64,000 bases of DNA from Gammaproteobacteria bacterium (GCA_026706935.1 JAPOXV010000026.1:773721-837720); one strand, 5' to 3'. Positions 17,576 to 27,759 are shown, counted from the stretch's first letter. The notes: a model not told the origin generated them from the letters alone. Translations and numbers: made by a program.

Positions 17576-19531
17576 CTACCGTTCGTCGATATACCATGAC
17601 GCCGGATGGTTAGCGAGCGTCCATCGATTGTCCCAACCCCATATCCCTTTTTCTGGTACACCTTTAAGACGTGACGAAACAACAACGGGATGTGGCGCTA
17701 GACCGATGGTCCCAATGACCCAGAGATACTCTGATCCTGTAGCCAAGATGTTCTGCCCGATGACGTGGCGTTCGTCTTCGTCCATCGTGACCCACATCTC
17801 ATCGACCCAGTTTTGAAGCTGGCGCATGACGGCCGGTGGTTCTACGCCGGCTTCACCTGATTTCATATACCATCGGGACCAGTCATTCCACATTCCCCGA
17901 TCCCAACTAATGGAGCGAGCCACCCACCAATCTGGGAACAATGGAAACAGTACGTCTGTAACGCGATCAGCGTGCCAGAGCGTCATTTGCATCTCACCAG
18001 CGACCGCGCGCTCGCGCTGCAAGTTACCGTCTACGAGTTTCAAGCGTAGATCAATGCCGATCTGCCGCCAATACTCCTGCACCAGCTCCATAGTGATGCC
18101 TTTCGGTGTCTCGAAGTCGTAGAACTCCAGCGTGATAGTGAGTCGGGAACCATCGGAGAATTCCCTATAACCATCGCCATCCAAATCGATAAGCCCAATC
18201 TCGTCAAGAAGCTCTCTGGCGTAGTCTGGTCTATATTCAAGATACCTTTTCTCCCATTCCTCCTTGAAGAACGAGCTTGTTGGATGTACCGTGACCTGAC
18301 GAGGGAATCCACGGCCGAAATAGATGATCTGGTTTAACTCGTCGCGGTTGATAGCGTGCGATAGAGCGGCGCGGAATCGAATGTCCCAATAGAGTTCACG
18401 GTATCTTTCGTCGTCGTAGTTGTAGTTTGGTTGAATCGCGACATCACTCGAGTGAAGGCGCTGCCAGATATGTACTTTGATAGCACCGTTGCGCTCGCCG
18501 AGTTTCAACAGGGGAATATCCTGTGTCCGTAATGCAAAAGCCGCAAAGTCGACCTGCGCGGTTGACGCCATGGCCGCCATGATTTCAGCGTTTTCAACCG
18601 TTTCCATATTGATCTGGTCGATGTATGGCAGCTGACGACCTTCGGGATCTACTTTCGGGTAATAGGGGTTGCGGATGTACTTGCGCTTCATGGACGAACG
18701 TTCGACCAACTTGAACGCACGCAATGTCGGCACTTCCACACTGTCGTCGGACCCCTCACGTCGAATATCGTTTACCAGTTGGGTCCAGTTCAGAGCTTCA
18801 TAGTCTTTGATACGTTGATCAAGTTCTTCTTCCGTTGTGTAGTAGGGGTGAAAGCGCTTCATGAAGTGAGACGGATCGATCATGAAATCGCCGTACTGTG
18901 CTACGAAATTAACGAATAGAGGGCGTGGCGTTGGAAATTCGTAGCGAAACAAAAGGTCGTCGACGACAACTACCCACGATCCATCGACGATCTTGTACGC
19001 TTCCGGTGAATATTCATCGTTATTCCACAGGTCATTGAAGGTAAAAGCGAAATCGTGACTCGTTAGAGGTGCGCCGTCGGACCACCGTATACCCTCACGG
19101 AGTTTGATGGTGAGGCTCAGACCGTCTTCGCTGAGCTCGTACCATTCCGCCAAATTCGGAATGAATGTTCGCATATCCGCGGCTATCGTGAAAGCCGCTT
19201 CCCATTGAAAGAACTGCCAGAGATCGTGATTCGTCAGTCGCGCGATGCCGCCGTGATGACCTGTTTCTTTTAGTGGATAGACGACAACGGGATCTTTAGG
19301 GAGACGGTCCTCGACAGGAGGGAGGTTTTGGAAATGAGGGTGTTCGATCTCGTTCGAGTGAAGGAGTGGACTATCACTAAATTCAGTTAAGCCAATTTGA
19401 GATGCTGTTTTAAAGGGTTGGTACCACTCTTGGGGCCACTGTTCGTCTTCCGCGATAACGGAGTTGCTAACAGGAACTGTCAGCAGAGTGACGAAAACGT
19501 ATCTGCATAGCGTTTTAGTGTTTTCGCGCAA
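17576..19531 (-). CDS. Peptide ABC transporter solute-binding protein (SBP family 5)
   Basis: A 651-residue periplasmic protein with a Sec signal peptide (MRENTKTLCRYVFVTLLTVP then an AxA-like end before EDEQWPQ). The family-5 pattern is clear: the segment ending LSLTIKLREGIRWSDGAPLT with DFAFTFNDLW, the RAALSHAINRDELNQIIYFGRG segment, and YARELLDEIGLIDLDGDGYREFSDG. It is larger than E. coli DppA (about 535 residues), like the OppA-type proteins common in marine bacteria. It is the first gene of the importer operon, with a 160-base upstream region shared with the divergent Ldh-family gene. Confidence 0.92.
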   Translation of the reverse strand: MRENTKTLCRYVFVTLLTVPVSNSVIAEDEQWPQEWYQPFKTASQIGLTEFSDSPLLHSNEIEHPHFQNLPPVEDRLPKDPVVVYPLKETGHHGGIARLTNHDLWQFFQWEAAFTIAADMRTFIPNLAEWYELSEDGLSLTIKLREGIRWSDGAPLTSHDFAFTFNDLWNNDEYSPEAYKIVDGSWVVVVDDLLFRYEFPTPRPLFVNFVAQYGDFMIDPSHFMKRFHPYYTTEEELDQRIKDYEALNWTQLVNDIRREGSDDSVEVPTLRAFKLVERSSMKRKYIRNPYYPKVDPEGRQLPYIDQINMETVENAEIMAAMASTAQVDFAAFALRTQDIPLLKLGERNGAIKVHIWQRLHSSDVAIQPNYNYDDERYRELYWDIRFRAALSHAINRDELNQIIYFGRGFPRQVTVHPTSSFFKEEWEKRYLEYRPDYARELLDEIGLIDLDGDGYREFSDGSRLTITLEFYDFETPKGITMELVQEYWRQIGIDLRLKLVDGNLQRERAVAGEMQMTLWHADRVTDVLFPLFPDWWVARSISWDRGMWNDWSRWYMKSGEAGVEPPAVMRQLQNWVDEMWVTMDEDERHVIGQNILATGSEYLWVIGTIGLAPHPVVVSSRLKGVPEKGIWGWDNRWTLANHPASWYIDER

Positions 19532-19691
19532 CGAACTCCCCTTCGCGATTCGTTCAAGCGTAACGTGGTCATGTTACCAGTAACAAAAGTTGCCGAGCAC
19601 GACATCGAAATCTGCTATTGTGATGATTAATCTCGTTCGGGAGGCTAGGTCACGATAATTCACGCCGCCACAAATCTGGAGCGACGTTGCT

Positions 19692-20756
19692 ATGCGAATC
19701 TCAACCGAAAAGTTGCTGTTGTTTACTTCAGATATGCTCGTAGCTGCTGGCGCGGCAAGAAATGAAGCGACCCAAACTGCAGAACACCTCGTACTCGCGA
19801 ACCTAAAAGGACACGACTCACACGGGGTCGTGATGGCGCCTTCGTACGTCGGCAATATAAAACGCGGGTTTCTTGATCCGAAAGCTCACAGCAAGATTGT
19901 GAAAGATGCCGGTGGCGTGGTATTGATTGATGGTTGTGCCGGTTTTGGTCAAGTTGTAGGCAGAGAAGCCACCGCCTTTGGGATCGAAAGAGCGCGTCAG
20001 AATGGCATCGCGTGCGTAGGACTTCGAAATGCCCACCATCTCGGACGCATCGGTACATACGGTGAAATTTGTGCAGAAGCCAACATGGTCTCGATTCACT
20101 TTGTGAACGTGGTTGGGCATGAACCTCTCGTTGCGCCATTTGCCGGTGCAGAAAGGCGTCTTCAAACGAATCCCTTTTGTGCTGTTGCGCCCCGCAGAAA
20201 CGCGCCGCCGATCGTTCTCGACATGGCGACCAGTTTTGTTGCGTTTGGTAAGGTAAAAGTTGCGTTTAACGCAGGTAAGAAGATACGGGATGGGGTGTTG
20301 GTTGACCACAATGGCGTGCCGACCAACGATCCGAACGTGATGTTCTCGGAGCCGGGCGGTGCAGTTCAGCCTTTTGGTCTATACAAAGGCTATGGATTAG
20401 CGTTGATGTGTGAGCTATTCGGTGGCGCATTAGTAGGCGAGTGGACCATGCAACCAGAACACGAAAGAACGGGTACGGTCATTAACAACATGCTCATGTT
20501 GATTCTGAACCCAGACGTATTTGGCGGAACGGAGCGCTTTCAGCACGAGATCACGGCAATGGTCGATTACCTACACGAAACGCAACCGGCGAGAGGTGCG
20601 GATCGAGTACGAATCCCGGGAGAACCTGAGCGGGAGGCAATGGCGGAGCGCTCCGTCAATGGCATCCCTCTCGATGATCGAACTTGGTCAGAATTGGTGG
20701 ATGCTGCTAAATCGGCGGGTATGGATGTCGCCGAAATTGCAAACTATTCTGGATAG
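19692..20756 (+). CDS. Ldh-family (malate/L-sulfolactate/ureidoglycolate-type) NAD(P) dehydrogenase
   Basis: A 354-residue member of the LdhA/ComC/YlbC family, which oxidises 2-hydroxy acids with NAD(P) using a fold unrelated to classical lactate dehydrogenase. Marks: NLKGHDSHGVVMAPSYV near residues 37-53, the active-site His in GLRNAHHLGRIGTYGE, and the LFGGALVGEW segment. The substrate (malate, sulfolactate, ureidoglycolate, a cyclic imino acid) cannot be told. It is divergent from the importer operon, which suggests shared regulation and a role in breaking down the imported compound. ATG at 19692 with GGAG about 10 bases upstream. Confidence 0.9.
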   Translation: MRISTEKLLLFTSDMLVAAGAARNEATQTAEHLVLANLKGHDSHGVVMAPSYVGNIKRGFLDPKAHSKIVKDAGGVVLIDGCAGFGQVVGREATAFGIERARQNGIACVGLRNAHHLGRIGTYGEICAEANMVSIHFVNVVGHEPLVAPFAGAERRLQTNPFCAVAPRRNAPPIVLDMATSFVAFGKVKVAFNAGKKIRDGVLVDHNGVPTNDPNVMFSEPGGAVQPFGLYKGYGLALMCELFGGALVGEWTMQPEHERTGTVINNMLMLILNPDVFGGTERFQHEITAMVDYLHETQPARGADRVRIPGEPEREAMAERSVNGIPLDDRTWSELVDAAKSAGMDVAEIANYSG

Positions 20757-20775
20757 CAACGACCATTGACGAACG

Positions 20776-22383
20776 TCATTGGCGTACGACGACCTCGTCA
20801 GCTTTCATATCGAGCGCGGCATCTAACAAGGCATGCGTGTATTCAGTCTCCGGCGCTTCGAAGATTTTTTTGGAATCGCCCTGTTCAACGATGACACCAT
20901 CCCGCATCACGATTACCCAATTCGCAAGTGCGCGTACGACCTTTAGATCGTGACTGACAAACATGTAAGCAAGATCGTGATCTCTTTGTAGTTTTCTGAG
21001 CAAATCCACGATTTGTGCTTGCACGGACATGTCAAGTGCAGACGTCGGTTCGTCTAGAACGACGAACTTAGGCTTCAAAACCATCGCACGCGCAATCGAA
21101 ATCCGTTGCCTTTGACCGCCGGAAAACTCATGAGGGTATCTAACCATCATGTCAGGATCAAGATCGACTTCGGTCATTACTTCAGCGACACGTTCCCTGC
21201 GTTCAGTTTTGGACATGTCAGGGTGATGGACGCCGAGACCCTCTTCGATGATGTTCTGGACGGACATACGCGGCGAGAGGCTGCCATAAGGATCTTGGAA
21301 GACGATTTGCATGTCTCGTCGAAGTTTTGTGAGTTCCTTGCGTTTTAGAACCTGTAAATCTGTGCCATTGAAAGTAAGTTCGCCATCGCTTGGTAGCAAA
21401 CGAAGCATCGCGAGTCCGAGTGTCGTTTTTCCGGAACCCGATTCGCCAACCACACCGACCGTTTGACCTGCTCGTACAACGACTTCGACATCATCGACGG
21501 CGGTGAAATATTTGCTCTTTCCTAACCATCCTTTTCCAAGGGCATATTTCACAGTGAAGTTTTTAGCATCGGTAACGACTGGTGCGCTGGTATTCGATTC
21601 GACCGGGTCGCCTGATGGTTCTGCTGCGAGTAGATGTTGGGTGTAAGGGTGTTTCGGTTGACCGAATATTTGTTCGTTTGGTCCTCGTTCGACGATTTCG
21701 CCGTTATTCATCACGCAGACACGGTTGGCGGTGTGTCGAACGATCCCTAGATCGTGGGTGATTAGCAGAATTGCCATGTTGAGCTGATCCTGTAAATCTT
21801 GCAGTAACTTAAGGATCTGCGCTTGAATCGTTACGTCGAGAGCGGTCGTAGGTTCGTCCGCAATCAAAAGTTGCGGTTCGTTCGCAAGCGCCATCGCAAT
21901 CATGACGCGTTGACGTTGTCCGCCCGAAAGCTCGTGAGGATATGAATTCAGTCGCGATTCTGCATCCTGGAGACCTACTAGCTCCAGAAGTTCAAGCGTG
22001 CGACTTCGTGCGTCGTTCTTGGTCATTCCGCGATGCACGATAAGTGACTCACCAACTTGCTTTGATATCTTGTGGAGCGGATTGAGTGACGTCATCGGCT
22101 CCTGAAAGATCATGCTGACCTTAACACCCCGGATATCCAGCATCGTAGCGTTTGGCGCGCCCATCACCTCGATTCCGTCAACTTTGATACTACCGGTTGG
22201 ATGACTGGCTTGTGGATAGGGCAACAACTGCAGCACTGAAAGCGCAGTGACCGATTTACCTGAGCCGGACTCGCCGACTAACGCGACCGTTTCGCCTTGT
22301 TGAATGTCAAAAGAAACGCCTCGAACAGCCTCGTTCTGCCCGAAATTTACGCGCAGATCTTCGACCTCGAGTATTGCACTCAA
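20776..22383 (-). CDS. Double-ATPase peptide ABC transporter subunit (GsiA/YejF-like)
   Basis: A 535-residue protein with two complete ABC ATPase domains. Domain 1: Walker A GESGSGKSVTALSVLQ, signature SGGQRQRVMIAMALA, Walker B LLIADEPTTALDVT. Domain 2: Walker A GESGSGKTTLGLAMLR, signature SGGQRQRISIARAMV, Walker B VVLDEPTSALDMS. This OppD+OppF fusion layout matches GsiA (glutathione import) and YejF (microcin C/peptide import). No permease or binding-protein genes lie beside it, so its partners must be elsewhere; it might serve an orphan system. It converges on the Ldh-family gene. Confidence 0.92.
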   Translation of the reverse strand: MSAILEVEDLRVNFGQNEAVRGVSFDIQQGETVALVGESGSGKSVTALSVLQLLPYPQASHPTGSIKVDGIEVMGAPNATMLDIRGVKVSMIFQEPMTSLNPLHKISKQVGESLIVHRGMTKNDARSRTLELLELVGLQDAESRLNSYPHELSGGQRQRVMIAMALANEPQLLIADEPTTALDVTIQAQILKLLQDLQDQLNMAILLITHDLGIVRHTANRVCVMNNGEIVERGPNEQIFGQPKHPYTQHLLAAEPSGDPVESNTSAPVVTDAKNFTVKYALGKGWLGKSKYFTAVDDVEVVVRAGQTVGVVGESGSGKTTLGLAMLRLLPSDGELTFNGTDLQVLKRKELTKLRRDMQIVFQDPYGSLSPRMSVQNIIEEGLGVHHPDMSKTERRERVAEVMTEVDLDPDMMVRYPHEFSGGQRQRISIARAMVLKPKFVVLDEPTSALDMSVQAQIVDLLRKLQRDHDLAYMFVSHDLKVVRALANWVIVMRDGVIVEQGDSKKIFEAPETEYTHALLDAALDMKADEVVVRQ

Positions 22384-22468
22384 GTTAGCAGCCCCTCAAG
22401 TGTCGCTGAAATTTGCACATAGTTCGACTAGTACGTTGCGCTAAAAATACCAAAGGCGCAATTTTGCA

Positions 22469-23197
22469 CTAGTGCAGATTTCTATCGAACATCGCGAATA
22501 GGCGCGACCAATGTCGTTCCGCAGACTCTTTAGAGAACATTCCATCCCGCTGCGGGAATACGAAGCCGTGCTGTGCGGCGGGATACCACTCAATTCGATA
22601 GTTGATACCAGTTGACTTAAGGTGCTCATCCAGCGGATTGATCATCGAGGGCGGTGCCAATTGATCGAGTTCGGCACATGCAAAGTACATTTCGCCTTGG
22701 ATGTCCGCTGCTGCTAAGTGGGGCGAATCGGCGTCTTCAGTGTAAAGCTTGACGCCATGTACGGATGCGGCGGCTTTGATCCTGTCAGGAAATGCGGCGG
22801 CGGCTGCGAAAACGAATGGACCGCTCATGCAGTAACCGGTGATACCTACTGGACCGTCGCTTGCATCAGACTCGTTTGTCATGTAATCGAACATCACTTG
22901 TGTATCTTCGCAAACCATTGCGTTGGACAGATTTCCCATTAGTTCCATCATGCGTTCTCGGGTTGCATCGGGCATTCCAAGATGGAATTCACGCACATCA
23001 CGGTAATAAAGGTTAGGAAGCATTACGTAGTAGCCGACGGTCGCAATTCGTCGCGCCATGTCGTGTAGTTCTTCGCGTTTTCCAGGTGCGTCCATGTAAA
23101 AAATGACTGCGGGAAATGGTCCACCTTCGTCAGGTCTCGTGATGAAGGTGTTCATCGCTCCGTCGTTAGTTTGTATGTCAACGTGGTCTTCTTTCAT
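22469..23197 (-). CDS. Dienelactone hydrolase family protein
   Basis: A 242-residue alpha/beta hydrolase of the DLH family. The nucleophile is Cys123 in GYCMSGPFVFAAA (Cys rather than Ser, as in true dienelactone hydrolases), the acid is in CAELDQLAPP, and the catalytic His is in PAAQHGFVFPQRDG. No signal peptide. DLH proteins open lactone rings in aromatic degradation, but most genomic members have unknown substrates. It stands alone, in the same direction as the double ATPase, 85 bases upstream of it. Confidence 0.9.
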   Translation of the reverse strand: MKEDHVDIQTNDGAMNTFITRPDEGGPFPAVIFYMDAPGKREELHDMARRIATVGYYVMLPNLYYRDVREFHLGMPDATRERMMELMGNLSNAMVCEDTQVMFDYMTNESDASDGPVGITGYCMSGPFVFAAAAAFPDRIKAAASVHGVKLYTEDADSPHLAAADIQGEMYFACAELDQLAPPSMINPLDEHLKSTGINYRIEWYPAAQHGFVFPQRDGMFSKESAERHWSRLFAMFDRNLH

Positions 23198-23483
23198 GGT
23201 TCCGTCCGAACGTTTGCGAGCGCAAGCATATCCACGTCATATCGCCGTTTTTGAGATCAGTGTCAATTCGTACGTCGAAACGTAGTGTGCGCTAAATACG
23301 GGCTAGAACGAAGATTGCTCGAATTGGGTGGTGAACGACTCGGCGCTCTGTGCTGTCGCATATATTGGACGCGAATCGCGATCGTTTGTGCCGACGATAA
23401 GACGTGCTCAAATTTGTGTCAGAATCGACTACTCGGATCCACATCAGCAACTGTTTTCTAGCCTAGAACGGTGATTGAGTCAT

Positions 23484-24305
23484 ATGACGAAAAAAACTCG
23501 TACACCACGCCCACGATCAATCCCTTGGGTGTTTCTAACGATTGCAGTATCGGCAGGTTGCTCAACCTTTGATCATCCTCTGCCGTGGCCTCACAGTCCG
23601 CTTCACGAGGAACTACCGGGTTCTTGGCATGCGGTTCATGAATCAGAACCGCCCATGCCGATCGAAGTTACGAAGAACGGAAGCGGTTCGTTATCTGTGG
23701 ACATGACAGTCAGCGACACCGATGAAAGTGCAGAATCGGATTCGACGCAGAGTTCCGGAAATCAAGTTCATCGCGTTACATTTCAAGGCGACGTGTTATT
23801 GTCAAACGGCGTTCATGTTTTGCAGATTGACATGAAAACCTATAGGAAACACAAACGAGAGGGCAAGGCAACATCCTCCGATAAAGAAGGTTATTGGTTT
23901 GTAAGAGTGGTTTCAGAAGACGGTTCGTTGGTGTTTCAGCAGCTTGAGATTGAACCCTTCGCTCGTTACGCGGAATCTCAGCTTTTCGATGAAAAGACTG
24001 CCTTGACTGCGTCGGAATACGCTAGTTGCATCAATACAAGGATCAGTTCGGAGATAGCATCACGCATACTGGATGATCTACTTCGAGAAAGACCGACGAA
24101 CTGGCTTTCGAAGGACGAACTTAGTGAGTTGGAGAAAGTACTGAAGGAATTCGAGAACCGCACAGTTGACCCATATCAGCAGTTGAAGCGGATGCGAGAG
24201 TGTATCGCATACAAACTTCAGGGAGAGTTGCTAGGGCGATTGTTTAGTGCTGATCCAGATGGAATATTCAGTGATGAGCCTTTACGATTGGTGCGGGTTA
24301 GATAA
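23484..24305 (+). CDS. Predicted lipoprotein of unknown function
   Basis: A 273-residue protein from ATG 23484 (a TTG 9 bases earlier is possible). It has an N-terminal basic region, a hydrophobic segment WVFLTIAVSAG and a lipobox ending at Cys26 (VSAGC), so it is probably a lipid-anchored envelope protein. The rest is hydrophilic with a predicted beta-rich first half (ELPGSWHAVHE) and a helical C-terminal half. I recognise no family. It is followed by the RiPP cluster but points towards it and is separated by 149 bases from the converging halogenase gene, so there is no strong reason to count it as part of the cluster. Confidence 0.65.
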   Translation: MTKKTRTPRPRSIPWVFLTIAVSAGCSTFDHPLPWPHSPLHEELPGSWHAVHESEPPMPIEVTKNGSGSLSVDMTVSDTDESAESDSTQSSGNQVHRVTFQGDVLLSNGVHVLQIDMKTYRKHKREGKATSSDKEGYWFVRVVSEDGSLVFQQLEIEPFARYAESQLFDEKTALTASEYASCINTRISSEIASRILDDLLRERPTNWLSKDELSELEKVLKEFENRTVDPYQQLKRMRECIAYKLQGELLGRLFSADPDGIFSDEPLRLVRVR

Positions 24306-24454
24306 CTGATCAAGTTAGGATTTAGAGAAATAATCGCGAATGTGTTCGAGTTATCGACGATTCTTACGAATCTCATAGGCTCTTACACGGAATGTGTCAA
24401 GGATTTACCTAGGTCCGCGACAAACGATCGCCTAATCTAAAACACGCGACGTAC

Positions 24455-25747
24455 TCACAGCGAGTATCCGAGTCCTTGAGTCAACTGTGCATAGCTTGTT
24501 ACTGGAACTGCACAGAGTCGATTCCAATCCGACTTATCGACTACCGGTTGGCGCAACAGGTCAAACATTTCGTCGAATTTACGTAGGGCTGTGCACTCTT
24601 TCCCAAGCACATCTAGGACATCTCTATGCGTTGCCCACACTTGATCGCGGGCGAAGCGCCAGAATTCAGTGTCGTGGATTGACCCACAGCTATAGTGCCA
24701 GCCGACGAATAAACCGTAACAGAGCATCGTATTAATTAGAAAACGATTGACGACAGGAGCGTCCGCTTCAAGGATCTCCAAGGAGCGATTTAAACGCATG
24801 TGTAGGACCATTTCGATCTGCATTTGCGCTGCAACAATCGCAGTTGCTTCCAAGGGTTCCATGAAGGTCGCGGTGTTACCAACGCGAGCGATCACGCCGT
24901 CATAAATCTCACGATGAACGAAGTTTGGGAATTGGATAACCGCTCTCTGCTCAAACTCGGTTACACCATCTGACTGGAGGAGCTCATCGAAATCGGCTTC
25001 GACCTCTTCAAGATCGGATACGTCTCGATTGAATATATACCCGTATGACGTGTGTACCGTCAATGGAATCACGAACACCCATCCAAAGGAGCGAGCGACC
25101 GCGCGGGTGTAGGTAGGTTGCCGAACAGGACCATCTTCGTGTTCTTGAAATATCGAAGGGCAACGCCGAATAACGGCAGTGTTGGTTGGAATAAACGAGA
25201 TATCTACGTGTTGATCTGGAAGAATCTCCTTCGGGAACCCTCGAGCGTCAAACACGAGATCGTAAAGCTCGGTTTTACCATCTTCGAATTCAATCTTTGC
25301 TCTGCTACCTACTCTCGATATGTCCCGTACATTTGCGTCTACGTGATGTGCATGCGTACCTTCTTGAAGGATATCTGCTAACAAGTCGGCCGAAAGGTGG
25401 TACGCGTAGGACACTAATTGGGGCGTGAAGTAGTGAATAAAGTCTTGGTTTCGGCATCCCCAACCTTCAAACGCAACACCGTATTTACGTGTTCCGTTCA
25501 AACGTTGCTGAATTGTTTCGTGAGGGAGATCGGAAAGTACGTGGAGTCGATCAACAAGACTTGGCCAACTGCCTTCTCCAACACCAATGATGGGAATTCG
25601 AGAGTCATAGATATGGTGTATTTCGTAGTCATCATTGGCAAGCGCGTTCGTTACGCTCGCGGCTGCTAAGGAACCTGCCGTTCCGCGGCCAACTACGGCG
25701 ATTTTCTGTAAAGACTGTCGTCCTGGCTGGATCACATCAGCGACCAA
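24455..25747 (-). CDS. Flavin-dependent tryptophan-halogenase-like enzyme
   Basis: A 430-residue FADH2-dependent halogenase family protein. Marks in order: dinucleotide-binding VVGRGTAGSLAA (18-29), VGEGSWPSLVDRL (56-68), a lysine in NGTRKYGVAFEGW (Lys88) that aligns with the catalytic Lys of PrnA-type enzymes, GWVFVIP (222-228), which matches the halogenase GWxWxIP motif except that the second Trp is Phe, and FMEPLEATAI (295-304), matching the conserved EPLEST-type segment. It is expected to halogenate an activated ring such as tryptophan, with reduced flavin from a separate reductase (none seen here). It lies 205 bases downstream of the Rieske gene, same strand, within the RiPP cluster; the precursor peptide ends in Trp, making it the likely substrate (inference). 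Confidence 0.88.
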   Translation of the reverse strand: MVADVIQPGRQSLQKIAVVGRGTAGSLAAASVTNALANDDYEIHHIYDSRIPIIGVGEGSWPSLVDRLHVLSDLPHETIQQRLNGTRKYGVAFEGWGCRNQDFIHYFTPQLVSYAYHLSADLLADILQEGTHAHHVDANVRDISRVGSRAKIEFEDGKTELYDLVFDARGFPKEILPDQHVDISFIPTNTAVIRRCPSIFQEHEDGPVRQPTYTRAVARSFGWVFVIPLTVHTSYGYIFNRDVSDLEEVEADFDELLQSDGVTEFEQRAVIQFPNFVHREIYDGVIARVGNTATFMEPLEATAIVAAQMQIEMVLHMRLNRSLEILEADAPVVNRFLINTMLCYGLFVGWHYSCGSIHDTEFWRFARDQVWATHRDVLDVLGKECTALRKFDEMFDLLRQPVVDKSDWNRLCAVPVTSYAQLTQGLGYSL

Positions 25748-25952
25748 GTGCAGATAGCGGCGGTTTATTCAAGCGTGACATTACTACGACAGCCATCTCA
25801 GCGACCTTCGCAGGATTGTATCGTGAAAAAGGGATTCCAACAGTATTGAAACATCATGCATTATTGATTCAATCTTGGCGCCTCGTTCAACTTCATAACT
25901 GACGAAGAGTAATTAACTCAATACCGGACCAGATTGACGTTCGGTAAAACCG

Positions 25953-27134
25953 CTACATTGGTTCAACCTGAAGTAACTCACGACCAAGTGCGGAACGGAA
26001 TACGTTATGAAAGTGTTGGAGTGATTCTTCATTTCGACCGAACACAATGTCTTTCTGAATTTCACGCTCTGCGTTTTTCTGAATATCGGCGCCCATCACG
26101 TAGTCCTCTTGCTCGACGGACTCGCGAAACAGTTGAAGTTTGTCCTCGTGAGATAGCCCCTGCTCCTCAAATTGCTTCTGGACTTTTGGATCGATGTACC
26201 AAGTGTGAATCGTTCTCGAATGAGAAGGCGAATCGTTGAGCGGAAATATGCGTAAAAAATCAACACCGAATGAGTCGATCATCATGATGACGTTCGGGTA
26301 TAGAAAGTACACTGTTTGCGTTACCTGCTTGTAGGGCCAACGTTCGGGAAACGGTAGTAGCATGCGCAGCAAGTTGAACTTCTGATTTGCAACAATCATG
26401 CGAAGATTCCTTCCGAACTTTGCGAGAGTTTGTACATTACCGATTACCGCGTCGCCGATGGTTTCCTTGTGAAGGACGTTCAGGTGGTAAATCTCTCCGT
26501 AGGAATCTATCACTAACTTCCAGTTCATTCGCGCATCGATGATTTGCATGCCAATGTAAGGATGATCTGGTAGATTCCAGTTCCCGAAGTCGTCTTGAAG
26601 ACCACCTAGACACTCTTCCTCGATGATGGGGTCGCCTTGTATGGGGCGTATCCAGAGTGTCCCATAGAGTTCGGCTGAAGGCAGTTCGAGAAGCGATAAA
26701 CCCAAACCTGACACATCGCCGAACTGACTACTTTTATTCACTGCAATCAGATCGCCATTGTTCGCATATGTCCAAGCGTGAAACGGGCACGTGAAACGAC
26801 TCTTCGCACCACGCCCTTCCTCAACGACTAAACTCCCACGATGCCTACAGACGTTTGCGAAAGCGCGAAAATGACCTTGACCATCCCGAACCATCAGGAT
26901 TGGGATACCCGTTGCGTTGTCCGACCAGTAAGTGTTTGGTTTTGGTAATTCCGATGAAAGGCCCATACAGAGTGGTGCGTCACGGAAGAATGCCGCTTGT
27001 TCGCGCGAAAGGAGTTGAGGGTCCGTGAAATCAGACATCGGTGCACGCATGATGCCACCGGCATCGGTTGTCGACCCTGATGCAATGTGTTCGTCGAGTG
27101 AGTTGATAACGCGGAGTTGCTCAGATTTCTTCAT
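25953..27134 (-). CDS. Rieske non-heme iron oxygenase, alpha-subunit type
   Basis: About 393 residues from the ATG at 27134; an in-frame start 66 bases earlier would add an unconserved, Asn/Arg-rich tail. The [2Fe-2S] Rieske motif is NVCRH, then 17 residues on CPFHAW (C-x-H and C-x2-H ligands). The mononuclear-iron motif appears as IDSYGEIYHLNVLHKET, with the H-x4-H pair. It resembles aromatic-ring-hydroxylating and demethylating Rieske oxygenases. No ferredoxin or reductase gene is adjacent, so electron donors must come from elsewhere. It is transcribed away from the precursor gene and towards the halogenase, so both may form one transcript for oxidising the peptide product (inference). Confidence 0.88.
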   Translation of the reverse strand: MKKSEQLRVINSLDEHIASGSTTDAGGIMRAPMSDFTDPQLLSREQAAFFRDAPLCMGLSSELPKPNTYWSDNATGIPILMVRDGQGHFRAFANVCRHRGSLVVEEGRGAKSRFTCPFHAWTYANNGDLIAVNKSSQFGDVSGLGLSLLELPSAELYGTLWIRPIQGDPIIEEECLGGLQDDFGNWNLPDHPYIGMQIIDARMNWKLVIDSYGEIYHLNVLHKETIGDAVIGNVQTLAKFGRNLRMIVANQKFNLLRMLLPFPERWPYKQVTQTVYFLYPNVIMMIDSFGVDFLRIFPLNDSPSHSRTIHTWYIDPKVQKQFEEQGLSHEDKLQLFRESVEQEDYVMGADIQKNAEREIQKDIVFGRNEESLQHFHNVFRSALGRELLQVEPM

Positions 27135-27476
27135 AGATGCAGCATTCTTAGACGGCTGTGAAGTAGTGTTGGTTTGACGATTACGACGACATGGTCGCAT
27201 CTCGCGAATGACGATCCAAAGTAGGAATCAGCCCAGACGGGAAATCGTTTTGCGACGCGCTTGTTTACCGTCACGTGGTTAGCAAGTCGTCCGGTCTTTC
27301 GACAACCGCATTACAAAAAAAGTTTTGGACTAAGAGAGTATTAAACGACGAGTCATGCACCGCGATTCTTTATGGTCGTTGGAGGGGCGCTTGGATTAGT
27401 CGTACTATGAATCAAGAAGCGTAAGTCCTTAGCTCCCTCCACGGTTGCTCGTTTTATTCCCCCTCAAGGAGAGATT

Positions 27477-27498
27477 CTGCGCGTACTTTGACGCGCAG
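27477..27498. other. Perfect inverted repeat (8-bp arms)
   Basis: CTGCGCGT and ACGCGCAG are exact reverse complements separated by a 6-base loop (ACTTTG). It is not followed by a T-run, so it is not a classical terminator; it could be an operator half-site pair or an RNA hairpin in a long 5' leader. Confidence 0.45.
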
Positions 27499-27731
27499 TT
27501 AGGAACTGGCATTGAGCCAATCAAATGATGAACACGTGCTTGTAGAACAGAGTTGCCATATGCAATACGTCGTGATGGAAATTTGATTCTTGAGGCATAG
27601 TTGATCGTCGTGCGGACTCAAATCGGCCAGAATCCCCGTTTTGCGGACAGAGTGTGTGACTTGATACGCTCAGTGCAAACCACATTCTTACATGCCACAC
27701 ACACTTATTGCGGTTCAACCAGACCACGGAT

Positions 27732-27759
27732 TTGCCAAAACTGAAAATTGTTGTAGAAT
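27732..27759 (+). promoter_or_regulatory. Possible sigma-70 promoter for the precursor gene
   Basis: TTGCCA (27732-27737) and TAGAAT (27754-27759) are spaced by 16 bases, each one or two mismatches from consensus. Transcription would begin around 27766, leaving a leader of about 80 bases before the precursor ATG. Confidence 0.4.

Noticed and set aside
19723..20309. Two long - strand open frames opposite the Ldh-family gene
   Set aside because: They mirror a strongly conserved dehydrogenase gene and show low-complexity composition without family motifs.
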